Assembly (NCBI RefSeq): GCF_003815875.1
Contig: NZ_CP033924.1
Location: 1,116,001 to 1,180,000, forward strand
Length of the DNA stretch: 64,000 bases
DNA from: Chryseobacterium lactis
Lineage (GTDB): Bacteria; Bacteroidota; Bacteroidia; Flavobacteriales; Weeksellaceae
Reading direction: 5' to 3'
Shown here: positions 24,215 through 32,222 of the stretch, piece after piece
Layout of the letters: each line of letters opens with the position of its first letter
Numbering within the stretch: the first letter of the stretch is position 1
Translations under genes and position numbers: made by a program
Notes under the pieces: generated by a model
Databases searched by the model: none
The model's input: the letters and a program-made list of their open reading frames with translations, nothing else
What the model was told of the DNA's origin: nothing

Positions 24215-25576
24215 ATGAAGAACTTAGAAACATATCAAACTTTTTACTTCGTTGGAATCGGAGGTATCGGAATGAGTGCTTTAGCACGCTATTTCAATGC
24301 ATCCGGGAAAAAAGTATTGGGATACGACAAAACCAATACAAAATTGACGCAAAATCTGATCAACGAAGGTATTGATATCGTTTTTGAAGACCTTATTGAT
24401 GAAAAAATCACTTCTCTGCAAAAAAAAGATACGTTGGTCATTTATACGCCGGCTATCAAAACGCTTGGAATTCTCGATTACTTCAACCAAAATCAGTTTG
24501 AAGTTTTAAAACGCGCCAAGGTTTTAGGGTTAATTACAGAAAACACAGACTGTATCGCAGTAGCAGGAACCCATGGGAAAACAACTACCTCTACCCTGGT
24601 TTCTCACTTATGTAAAGAGGCAGACTTGCCTTTCTCATGCTTTTTAGGAGGTATTTCGGAAAACTTTAAGTCTAATTTTCTGTACAACGGATCAACGTAT
24701 TCTGTAGTAGAAGCTGATGAATACGACAGAAGTTTTCTGAACCTTTCTCCGGACTGGGCGGTAGTAACCTCTACAGATGCCGACCACTTGGATATTTACG
24801 GAGATAAAAGCCATATTGAAGAAGGTTTCAGACAATTTGCAGCGTTGGTTCCCGATGACAAAAAATTATTTGTAAGAAAAGGAGTTGAAATCGGAAGAGG
24901 CCATCAAACCTATGCGGTAAACGAGCCTGCAGATTATTATTCTGACAACCTGAGAATGGATCACGATAAAATTTATTTTGATTTCCACACCCCAACAGAA
25001 ACAATAAAAGATTTTGTTTGGGAAATCCCGGGAATTCATAATGTAGAAAATGCTACGGTAGCACTGGCTATTCTGCACAATTTAGGCGCAGATTTTGATA
25101 CGCTGAAAAAAGCGATTGCTAATTTTAAAGGAATTAAAAGAAGATATACCAAGCATATTTATCAAAACGGTAAAATTTACATTGACGACTATGCCCACCA
25201 CCCAACAGAAATTAACGCTGTAGTGGGTTCTATCAGAACATTTTATCCCGATAAAAAATTATTGGTGGTTTTCCAGCCACACCTTTTCAGCAGAACGAGA
25301 GATTTTGCAGATGGGTTTGCTGAAAGCCTGAGCAAAGCTGATGAGTTGATCTTGCTTGACATTTATCCTGCAAGAGAACTTCAGGAAAATTTTGAAGGAA
25401 TTACTTCAAGCTGGTTGCTTGAAAAAGTGAATTTAGAGAAAAAAGAAGTATCCGTTTTATCTGATGCTTTTGAAAAAATAAAAGAAAAAGATTTTGATAT
25501 CCTCCTTACAGTGGGAGCAGGAAATATAGACACCCTGTACGACCCAATTTGTGAATGGATAGAAAATTTGAGTTAA
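24215..25576 (+). CDS. murC: UDP-N-acetylmuramate-L-alanine ligase MurC
   Basis: 453 residues. N-terminal loop FVGIGGIGMSALA, ATP loop AGTHGKTTTS (about 117), EADEYDRSF, TSTDADHLD, DYAHHPTEI and a C-terminal domain with FQPHLFSRT. It joins L-Ala to UDP-MurNAc, the first stem-peptide step. The earlier ATG at 24187 is in another frame and belongs to the repeat edge, so the start at 24215 is kept. Confidence 0.97.
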   Translation: MKNLETYQTFYFVGIGGIGMSALARYFNASGKKVLGYDKTNTKLTQNLINEGIDIVFEDLIDEKITSLQKKDTLVIYTPAIKTLGILDYFNQNQFEVLKRAKVLGLITENTDCIAVAGTHGKTTTSTLVSHLCKEADLPFSCFLGGISENFKSNFLYNGSTYSVVEADEYDRSFLNLSPDWAVVTSTDADHLDIYGDKSHIEEGFRQFAALVPDDKKLFVRKGVEIGRGHQTYAVNEPADYYSDNLRMDHDKIYFDFHTPTETIKDFVWEIPGIHNVENATVALAILHNLGADFDTLKKAIANFKGIKRRYTKHIYQNGKIYIDDYAHHPTEINAVVGSIRTFYPDKKLLVVFQPHLFSRTRDFADGFAESLSKADELILLDIYPARELQENFEGITSSWLLEKVNLEKKEVSVLSDAFEKIKEKDFDILLTVGAGNIDTLYDPICEWIENLS

Positions 25577-25794
25577 ATAAAACGCAAAGTTCGGAGAGGA
25601 AAATTTAAAAAGAAAATATTTTCCGTTCGCGAAGGCGTTTCACTTAGCAATAAAAATACATTAACAAAGGCTGCTTTGTAAGATGTAAGAATAAAAATAA
25701 TTTATAAAAAAAATCAGCCATCGTTGAGTAAAACGCCTCTGCGATCGGACTGAAGAACAGTAAAGATCTTTGTGAGTTTAGCGTTAAAGAAAAA
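25577..25794 (+). repeat. 218-bp spacer murC-ftsQ with degenerate inverted ends
   Basis: The left end (AAAACGCAAAGTTCG) and the reverse complement of the right end (TTAACGCTAAACTCACAAAG) are similar, so the spacer looks like a decayed palindromic intergenic element. It holds no credible ORF. It is by far the largest gap in the dcw run. Confidence 0.4.
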
Positions 25795-26772
25795 ATGAAA
25801 AATAAATACAGAATATTAAAAATTGTCGTTACCGTAATCATCCTTGGATTGTTACTGAGTTTCTCATTGAAGAGATTCGGGCATCAGCAGATTACGGACA
25901 ATAAAATTTCTGTAAAAATGAATGAAAAAACTCCGGTTTATTTTGTTGATGAAAAGGATATCCGGGAAATTGTAAAAAAAGAGAATCCTTCAGGTAAAGT
26001 AGGTGATCTTAACATCCCCGCTTTAGAAAAGAGAATCAATACTCTTCCTGCTGTTGATAGTGCCAATGTCTATCTGAACCTCAATGGAAAACTAAATCTG
26101 GATATCAAACAGAGAGTTCCGGTTTTCAGGCTTAATAAGGACGGAAAAGACTTTTATGTAGATGAAAAAGGTATTGAATTTCCTATTTCAAGAACCTATT
26201 CACATCCTTGTATGCTGGTAACAGGAAATGTACAACCTGATGAATATGAGAAACTGGCAGAACTCGTCGGAAAAATCGATAAAGACGATTTCAGTAAAAA
26301 ATTCTTTATTGGAATCTCAAAAAATAAAGACAGCTATAATCTCCTCACCAGCGAAGGAAACTACAGAGTAGAGATCGGGGATTTAGATAATATTGATTTT
26401 AAAGTAAGAGGATTTAAAACCTTTGTAGAGAAATACCTGGTCTATCAGGATCCTCAAAAATATAACATGGTTTCCGTGAAATATCAGAATCAGATTGTCA
26501 CCACCCTGAATCCTTACTTCAAGGAAAACGACAGCCTTTTGAAAGCCGGGAAACTAGAATTGGCAAGAGCTCCGTCTCCGGCAGCAATGGCGAAAAAAAC
26601 GGAAACCAAGCCAAAGGTTACAGAAGCGAAGAAAACAAATTCAACTTCCATAAAACCGAAAGAGAATACAAAACCAAAAACACACTCAAAAGAGGCAAAG
26701 AAAAAAGAAAAAAAATCCCCGGCGCCGGCACAGTCCAAGCCAAAGCCGAAACCAAAGGTGAAAATAGAATAA
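25795..26772 (+). CDS. ftsQ: FtsQ-like cell division protein
   Basis: 325 residues. A short basic cytoplasmic end, one TM helix (about 8-26), a POTRA-like segment (KTPVYFVDEKDIREIVKKEN; LEKRINTLPAVDSANVYLN), then the FtsQ domain to about residue 245. The last 65 residues form a Lys/Pro/Ala-rich low-complexity tail (TKPKVTEAKK, KPKPKPKVKIE) with no counterpart in E. coli FtsQ. The tail would be periplasmic and strongly basic, so it could bind peptidoglycan or lipid (inference). The order murC-ftsQ-ftsA is the standard one. Confidence 0.9.
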   Translation: MKNKYRILKIVVTVIILGLLLSFSLKRFGHQQITDNKISVKMNEKTPVYFVDEKDIREIVKKENPSGKVGDLNIPALEKRINTLPAVDSANVYLNLNGKLNLDIKQRVPVFRLNKDGKDFYVDEKGIEFPISRTYSHPCMLVTGNVQPDEYEKLAELVGKIDKDDFSKKFFIGISKNKDSYNLLTSEGNYRVEIGDLDNIDFKVRGFKTFVEKYLVYQDPQKYNMVSVKYQNQIVTTLNPYFKENDSLLKAGKLELARAPSPAAMAKKTETKPKVTEAKKTNSTSIKPKENTKPKTHSKEAKKKEKKSPAPAQSKPKPKPKVKIE

Positions 26773-26776
26773 AAAA

Positions 26777-26820
26777 GAGTCCGAAGGGACGATTTAACAC
26801 AAAATAGGACAAAGTCCTAC
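26777..26820 (+). repeat. Double-hairpin intergenic repeat, copy 3 (ftsQ-ftsA)
   Basis: GTCC-GAAG-GGAC (26779-26790, one C shorter than the other copies), CGATTTAA, then TAGGAC-AAA-GTCCTA (26805-26819). The second stem carries a different base pair but stays fully paired, a compensatory change that argues for selection on the hairpin. Confidence 0.8.
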
Positions 26821-26856
26821 CATGGAAAAAGTAGAAAAAATCAAATCGATATAAAA

Positions 26857-28239
26857 ATGGAAAATCAAGAGTATTCAGTAGGTCTGGACATCGGGACAAC
26901 AAAGATAGTCGCGATTGTCGGAAGAAGGAATGCACACGGGAAAATAGAAGTTCTCGGTGTAGGCAAAGCTAAAAGTCTTGGTGTTCATAAAGGTATTGTG
27001 AATAATATTTCACAAACTATTAATTCAATCAAGGCTGCAGTATCCGAAGCACAATCCAGTGCTGGGGTTCCTATCCGCAAAGTTACGGTAGGTATTGCAG
27101 GAAAACACATTCGTTCTCTGCAGCACTCCGATTATATTATGCGTGAACATCCTGATAAATTTATTACAGATGATGACATTGAAGCATTAAAAGATCAGGT
27201 AAAAAAACTGGTTATGCTTCCTGGAGAAGAAATTATACATGTACTTCCACAAGAATACAAAGTGGATTCCGAGGGTGAAATTCAGGAACCTGTAGGAATG
27301 CACGGAAAGCGCTTAGAAGCTAACTTCCACGTTGTAGTCGGGCAAATGGGAAGCATCCGAAATATTGCAAGATGCGTTCGCGAAGCTGGGTTAGAAATGG
27401 AAGCGCTGACCTTAGAGCCTTTGGCCTCTTCAGAAGCGGTACTTACCAAAGAAGAAAAAGAAGCAGGAGTAGCTATTGTAGATATTGGTGGTGGTACTAC
27501 CGATATTGCGATCTTTAAAGACAATATCATCCGTCATACCTGTGTAATCCCTTACGGAGGTGGAATTATAACGGAAGATATCAAAGAAGGCTGTTCAATT
27601 ATTGAAAAACATGCAGAACAACTGAAAGTAAAATTTGGTTCGGCTGTTCCAGAATTGGAAAAAGACAGTACTTTTGTAACAATTCCGGGGCTTCACGGCA
27701 GACCAGATAAAGAAATTTCTTTAAAAACTTTAGCACAGATCATCAATGCCAGAGTAGAAGAAGTGCTTGAAATGGTAAATACCGAGTTAAAAGCCTACGG
27801 AGCGTTTGAACAAAAGAAAAAACTGATCGCAGGAATTGTTCTGACGGGTGGTGGTTCAAACCTGAAGCATCTTCGTCAGCTGGCTAATTATACAACAGGT
27901 TTTGACAGCAGAATCGGTTTTGCGAATGAATATATCGCCAATGACAAAAACCAGTATCTGAAAGGTCCTGAATTTGCTACCTCTATCGGATTACTGATGG
28001 AGAGTTTAAAAATCAGAGACAAAAAGCAAAATGCTGATGATATAATGGAAATGGTAGTTGAACAGACTAAGCCTGAAGTAACTGTTACACAGACTGAAAA
28101 CATTCAACCTTCACAACAGGCGACTCCTGTACAGGAACAACCCGTGATGAGCCAGCAGCAAGAGAACAGAAGAGCGAAGTTGACCTTTGGCCAGTCGCTT
28201 ATGGAAAAAGTAAAAAAATTCTTTGAAGAAGTAGAATAA
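26857..28239 (+). CDS. ftsA: Cell division protein FtsA
   Basis: 460 residues. Actin-fold ATPase: phosphate 1 GLDIGTTKIVAIVG (about 9-22), the 1C subdomain region (VTVGIAGKHIRS), phosphate 2 VAIVDIGGGTTDIAIF, and adenosine loop GIVLTGGGSNL. The Gln/Pro-rich linker (about 395-440) leads to a C-terminal amphipathic membrane-targeting helix (LMEKVKKFFEEVE). FtsA anchors FtsZ filaments to the inner membrane. Confidence 0.96.
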   Translation: MENQEYSVGLDIGTTKIVAIVGRRNAHGKIEVLGVGKAKSLGVHKGIVNNISQTINSIKAAVSEAQSSAGVPIRKVTVGIAGKHIRSLQHSDYIMREHPDKFITDDDIEALKDQVKKLVMLPGEEIIHVLPQEYKVDSEGEIQEPVGMHGKRLEANFHVVVGQMGSIRNIARCVREAGLEMEALTLEPLASSEAVLTKEEKEAGVAIVDIGGGTTDIAIFKDNIIRHTCVIPYGGGIITEDIKEGCSIIEKHAEQLKVKFGSAVPELEKDSTFVTIPGLHGRPDKEISLKTLAQIINARVEEVLEMVNTELKAYGAFEQKKKLIAGIVLTGGGSNLKHLRQLANYTTGFDSRIGFANEYIANDKNQYLKGPEFATSIGLLMESLKIRDKKQNADDIMEMVVEQTKPEVTVTQTENIQPSQQATPVQEQPVMSQQQENRRAKLTFGQSLMEKVKKFFEEVE

Positions 28240-28244
28240 ATTAT

Positions 28245-28315
28245 AAATGATGTATGATAAGCGATAAACGATTTTTTCCTTATCAATTATCATCAATCAA
28301 TTATCAATTATAATT
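28245..28315 (+). repeat. GATAA/TTATC intergenic repeat, copy 3 (ftsA-ftsZ)
   Basis: TGATAAGCGATAA (28255-28267) faces several TTATCAATTATC words to the right. It shares TGATAAGCGATA with the rsmH-ftsL copy. Confidence 0.55.
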
Positions 28316-28330
28316 ATAAAAAGTATAGTT

Positions 28331-30238
28331 ATGGAAAATATAGGTACACAAGGATTTTCATTTGATTTGCCAAAAGGAAATTCATCCATCATAAAAGTAA
28401 TCGGTGTAGGGGGCGGTGGAAACAACGCTCTAAAGCACATGTACGAAAAAGGGATCCACGGAGTTGATTTCGTGATTTGTAATACAGATGCTCAAACTTT
28501 AGATAATAACCCTGTTGCCAACAAAGTTCAATTGGGAACTTCTATCACAGAAGGTCTTGGTGCTGGTGCTGACCCTGAAGTGGGTGAAAAATCAGCTATT
28601 GAAAGTATTGAAGACATCAAAGCAGCGATGGGACAGAACACAAAAATGGTGTTCATCACTGCCGGAATGGGCGGTGGTACCGGTACCGGAGCAGCCCCTG
28701 TTATTGCTAAAGTAGCAAAAGACATGGGAATCTTAACGGTAGGTATTGTTACCGTTCCTTTTAGCTTTGAAGGAAAAAGAAGACTTGATCAGGCCGAAAA
28801 CGGTCTTGAAAAATTAAAAAATAACGTTGATTCACTTATTGTTATCAATAACGATAAACTGAGACAGCAGTTTGGAAACCTTGGGTTCAAACAAGGATTC
28901 TCAAAAGCAGATGAAGTTTTAGCCAATGCCGCAAAAGGAATGGCAGAAGTTATTACAGGTTATTTTGATGTAAACATTGACTTTAGAGATGCTAAATCTG
29001 TGCTTCAAAACTCCGGGACAGCTCTTATGTCCACAGGTACGGCTTCAGGTGAAAATAAAGCCGAAGAAGCAGTAAGAAAAGCTCTTGATTCTCCATTGTT
29101 AAATGATAATAAGATTACAGGTGCTAAAAATGTACTGTTGTTGATCAGAAGTGGTGCGGAAGAAGTAACGATGGACGAGATCGGTATCATCATGGATCAT
29201 ATCCAGAAAGAAGCCGGTAATACCGCAGATATTATCTTCGGAGTAGGTGCTGATGAAGAATTAGGAGATGCAGTAAGCGTTCTTGTAATTGCTACAGGAT
29301 TCTCTAATGATAACAAGAAGTTTTCAGGTCCTACCGAAAAAATCAGAATCAGTCTTAACGATAGTTTTGATGCTCAAAAATCTTCTCCTTTCAAAACAAG
29401 AGAAGAAAGAGAAGCTACTCCTGAAGCAACCCATGATTTCGGAGGAAAAAACATGTTCAGATTAGATGACGAGGATCATGATGCTCCTTTCAATATGTCG
29501 TCTACTGAAAAAAAAATGATTATTGAAGAAGAGTATATCAAAAAAGAAATAAAATTCTTTGATAATGAAGATGATGCCTTAAATTCTCCTGAACAAGCCT
29601 GGAGAAATGAAGAAGAAGGAGATCAGGAATTCAGTTTATTCTCTATTGATGAAGAAAATGAAGATCCAAATGATCTGGAAATTCAATCTTTCTCATTTGA
29701 TTTTGAAAATAAAAAAGAAGAACCTCAATCCGGAACTTCTTTTAACAACTCTTTTTCAGATGAAAAACCTGTTGAATTCAGCTTTTTTGTAAACGAGCCG
29801 GTAAGAAATGAGCCTAAGACAGATTTTGGCCAGCCTAAAGCAGAGTTTAATGCCCCGGCAAGTGCTGTAGCTGAACCTGCTCAAAAGATAGAAACATTCT
29901 ATCAAAAAGAAGAGCCAAAGGCAGAAACAAAACCCGCTTTTGAAAACAAAAAAGAAATTGAAACTCCAAAAACTGAAGAATCAGAATTCACTTTTGTGAA
30001 TAAAACGGTAGATCAGGAAAGAGTTATAGAAAGAAGAAATAAATTAAAAGAATTCAACTCACGTTATCAAAGTTTTGACAGCACTAGTGAATTCGAATCT
30101 ATTCCTGCTTTCAAAAGAAAAAATATCTCTATCGACGGAAACAATGCCTCAGACCAGAATATTAACACATATCTGTCTGACAACAACGGATCTATGCAGA
30201 TCAGAGAAAACAGATTTTTAAATAAAGATGTTGATTAA
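28331..30238 (+). CDS. ftsZ: Cell division GTPase FtsZ
   Basis: 635 residues, against about 380 in E. coli. The GTPase core (about 15-325) has GVGGGGNNA, the tubulin signature GGGTGTGAAP and the T7 synergy-loop region NIDFRDAKSVL. About 300 residues follow: a long acidic, Glu/Asp/Asn-rich unstructured linker, as is common in Bacteroidota, with a short basic segment (ERRNKLKEFNSRY) and a C-terminal end (RENRFLNKDVD) that may carry the FtsA-binding peptide. It forms the Z ring. Confidence 0.97.
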   Translation: MENIGTQGFSFDLPKGNSSIIKVIGVGGGGNNALKHMYEKGIHGVDFVICNTDAQTLDNNPVANKVQLGTSITEGLGAGADPEVGEKSAIESIEDIKAAMGQNTKMVFITAGMGGGTGTGAAPVIAKVAKDMGILTVGIVTVPFSFEGKRRLDQAENGLEKLKNNVDSLIVINNDKLRQQFGNLGFKQGFSKADEVLANAAKGMAEVITGYFDVNIDFRDAKSVLQNSGTALMSTGTASGENKAEEAVRKALDSPLLNDNKITGAKNVLLLIRSGAEEVTMDEIGIIMDHIQKEAGNTADIIFGVGADEELGDAVSVLVIATGFSNDNKKFSGPTEKIRISLNDSFDAQKSSPFKTREEREATPEATHDFGGKNMFRLDDEDHDAPFNMSSTEKKMIIEEEYIKKEIKFFDNEDDALNSPEQAWRNEEEGDQEFSLFSIDEENEDPNDLEIQSFSFDFENKKEEPQSGTSFNNSFSDEKPVEFSFFVNEPVRNEPKTDFGQPKAEFNAPASAVAEPAQKIETFYQKEEPKAETKPAFENKKEIETPKTEESEFTFVNKTVDQERVIERRNKLKEFNSRYQSFDSTSEFESIPAFKRKNISIDGNNASDQNINTYLSDNNGSMQIRENRFLNKDVD

Positions 30239-30246
30239 TTAAAACA

Positions 30247-30819
30247 ATGGGAACTTTAAGCACAAATACAGCATTAATTATTGTTGATATTCAAAAGGGA
30301 TTTAATGACTTAGCGTACTGGGGAGGAAATAGAAATAATCCAAATGCCGAAGAAAATGCAAAAGCTATTCTGGAAAAATTCCGACAATTAAAGTTACCCA
30401 TATTTTTTATTCAGCATTGTTCGCAAAATCCAGATTCTATTTTGCATGAAAGCAATGCAGGAAATGAGTTAAAAGATGGATTTGCTCCTTTAGAACATGA
30501 ATATCTTATTAAGAAAAGTGTCAATAGCAGCTTCATTGGTACTGATTTAAAAGATCTTCTGGACAAATTATCGATTAAAAACACTGTAATTGTCGGTATT
30601 ACTACAGAACATTGTGTAAGCACAACAACAAGAATGTCGGGCAATTTTGGCTACAATACCTATGTTATAGAAGATGCATGTGCAACATTCGATAAATTAG
30701 GTATTGATGGAAAAAAATACAGCGCACAGGAAATCCATATGATGGAATTATCCTGTTTAAATAATGAATTTGCAAAAGTTTTAACAACCAATGAGTTAAA
30801 TCCTTTGCTTGAACAATAA
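30247..30819 (+). CDS. Isochorismatase-family cysteine hydrolase
   Basis: 190 residues. The catalytic triad of the family is visible: Asp14 in IIVDIQKGF, Lys in IKKSVNSSFIG and Cys in GITTEHCVSTTTRM. Substrates in this family range from isochorismate to nicotinamide and other amides. Without neighbouring pathway genes the reaction cannot be named. It starts eight bases after the ftsZ stop and so appears to be co-transcribed with the dcw operon. Confidence 0.9.
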   Translation: MGTLSTNTALIIVDIQKGFNDLAYWGGNRNNPNAEENAKAILEKFRQLKLPIFFIQHCSQNPDSILHESNAGNELKDGFAPLEHEYLIKKSVNSSFIGTDLKDLLDKLSIKNTVIVGITTEHCVSTTTRMSGNFGYNTYVIEDACATFDKLGIDGKKYSAQEIHMMELSCLNNEFAKVLTTNELNPLLEQ

Positions 30820-30832
30820 GACTAAAATTAAT

Positions 30833-31279
30833 ATGTCACTAGAAAATATAATAAGTGAAGCAATAAAAACAGCCATGAGAGAAAAAGACAGAGTAGCTCT
30901 GGATTCTCTTCGTGCAGTAAAATCTCAAATCCTTCTTTTAAAAACTGAGGCAAGAGGTGCTGAAGTTTCTGAGGAACAGGAAATTGCCATTCTGCAGAGA
31001 ATGATTAAACAACGTAAAGACTCTTTCGAACAGTTTACTGCTCAGGGCAGACAAGACCTTGCAGAAGTAGAAGATGCTCAGATGAAGGTCATTGAGAAAT
31101 TTTTACCAAAGCAACTTTCTGCAGAAGAATTAGAAGCAGAAATTAAAAACATTATTTCAGAAACCGGAGCCGAATCTATTAAAGATTTAGGCAAGGTAAT
31201 GGGAGCTGCTTCAAAAGCATTAGCCGGAAAATCAGATGGAAAAAGCATCTCTGAGACGGCCAAAAAACTTCTGTCTTAA
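30833..31279 (+). CDS. GatB/YqeY domain protein
   Basis: 148 residues from the ATG at 30833 (MSLENIISEAIKTAMREKD). An ATG at 30809 would add eight residues (MNNKTKIN) overlapping the previous gene and is not preferred. The YqeY pattern is complete: helical N-terminal domain (SLRAVKSQILLLKTEARG, KQRKDSFEQFTAQGR) and the C-terminal helical tail (GKVMGAASKALAGKSDGK) shared with GatB. It is proposed to act on aminoacyl-tRNA or as an accessory factor, with no firm role. It is the last gene of the dcw transcription unit and is followed by a strong terminator. Confidence 0.92.
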   Translation: MSLENIISEAIKTAMREKDRVALDSLRAVKSQILLLKTEARGAEVSEEQEIAILQRMIKQRKDSFEQFTAQGRQDLAEVEDAQMKVIEKFLPKQLSAEELEAEIKNIISETGAESIKDLGKVMGAASKALAGKSDGKSISETAKKLLS

Positions 31280-31354
31280 TTGACAGATTCAGTTGATTGA
31301 TATAATCAACTATTTTATTAGGATATTCAACCTTTGCATATCGATTTGATTAAA

Positions 31355-31393
31355 GAAGCCCGGGACTTTTCAGTTCCGGGCTTCATTTTTTTA
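31355..31393 (+). terminator. Terminator of the dcw operon
   Basis: GAAGCCCGG/CCGGGCTTC stem, extended inward by ACT/AGT with one G-T wobble, a TTTC loop, followed by ATTTTTTT. Confidence 0.93.
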
Positions 31394-31655
31394 AATATTC
31401 AAATTTGTTATTCAGTTTATACAAAACTGTAAAAAAGAGTTGATTTACTATCATATTTCAGACAGTATTAAAAAAGGTGATTGCTTGAGGGAAAGCATTA
31501 AATGTTTTTTTCATGGTCATCGTTTTTCAGAATCATTTCAAATTTAACAATTATATTTTATTATTCCTAGCATTAATTCACTTTTTTTTGAATATAGTTG
31601 CAATATTAACATTCAGTTAATTTTATATGACTAAACTATTGATAGTTATTATATA

Positions 31656-31686
31656 TTGAACAAACGCAAAGAATTCCTTAACTTTG
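31656..31686 (+). promoter_or_regulatory. Promoter of the bacilliredoxin gene
   Basis: TTG (31656-31658), a 20-nt spacer, then TAACTTTG (31679-31686): a full match to the Bacteroidota consensus TTG-N17-23-TAnnTTTG. The ATG is 21 nt further on. Confidence 0.75.
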
Positions 31687-31707
31687 TAGGGATAAAAAAC
31701 AAAATAT

Positions 31708-32118
31708 ATGTATCCAACAGATTTGGTAATGCCCATGAAGGCAGAACTTACAGATAAAGGTTTCCAGGATTTAACGACACCTGCGCAGGTGGAAGATGCT
31801 TTGAAGCAATCGGGAACTACATTATTAGTAATCAATTCCGTATGTGGTTGTGCAGCAGGAGCTGCAAGACCTGGAGTTGTTTACTCTTTAACAGGAGATA
31901 AAAAACCTGATCATTTAACAACAGTTTTCGCTGGATTTGATACAGAGGCAGTAGTAGAAGCAAGAAAACACCTTGCTCCATTCCCTCCAAGCTCTCCATG
32001 TGTTGCTCTTTTCAAAGATGGAGAATTGGTTCATATGCTGGAAAGACATCACATTGAAGGAAATCCTGCAGGTGCTATTGCAGCAAACCTACAGGCTGCT
32101 TATGATGAATATTGCTAG
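31708..32118 (+). CDS. Bacilliredoxin (BrxA/BrxB, YphP/YqiW family)
   Basis: 136 residues, the standard family length. It starts MYPTDLVMPMKAELTDKGF and carries the CGC redox motif at 46-48 (NSVCGCAAGAARPG), then PPSSPCVALFKDG with a third conserved Cys. In Firmicutes these proteins remove bacillithiol from proteins. In Bacteroidota, many of which make bacillithiol, the same de-bacillithiolation role is likely. It is a single-gene unit with its own promoter and terminator. Confidence 0.92.
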   Translation: MYPTDLVMPMKAELTDKGFQDLTTPAQVEDALKQSGTTLLVINSVCGCAAGAARPGVVYSLTGDKKPDHLTTVFAGFDTEAVVEARKHLAPFPPSSPCVALFKDGELVHMLERHHIEGNPAGAIAANLQAAYDEYC

Positions 32119-32137
32119 AAACAATACACTACATAAC

Positions 32138-32168
32138 AAACCGTTACAGATTTTGTAACGGTTTTTTT
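32138..32168 (+). terminator. Intrinsic terminator after the bacilliredoxin gene
   Basis: AAACCGTTAC pairs with GTAACGGTTT around AGATTTT, followed by a T run. Confidence 0.9.
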
Positions 32169-32222
32169 ATTTAACTCCATAAAAAATTCTCTGAAAATTC
32201 AAATATCATTATATTTGTTGAA

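Larger units (their letters stand above)
31280..31707. other. 428-bp intergenic region after the dcw operon
   Basis: It holds the dcw terminator (31355-31393), then about 260 bp of AT-rich sequence in which I see no gene or repeat, and finally a good promoter (31656-31686) for the bacilliredoxin gene. Confidence 0.6.

Noticed and set aside
24187..24375. 62-codon ORF overlapping the murC start
   Set aside because: It is out of frame with murC, starts at the edge of the palindromic repeat and has no protein-like features.
26514..26935. Minus-strand Phe/Ser-rich ORFs opposite the ftsQ tail and ftsA start
   Set aside because: They are the antisense of Lys/Glu-rich coding sequence, which regularly yields long Phe/Leu-rich shadow frames.
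32210..32217. TATATTTG as promoter of the GH3 gene
   Set aside because: It is only five bases from the ATG and has no -33 partner. It may be chance in AT-rich DNA, so it is mentioned only in the gene entry.
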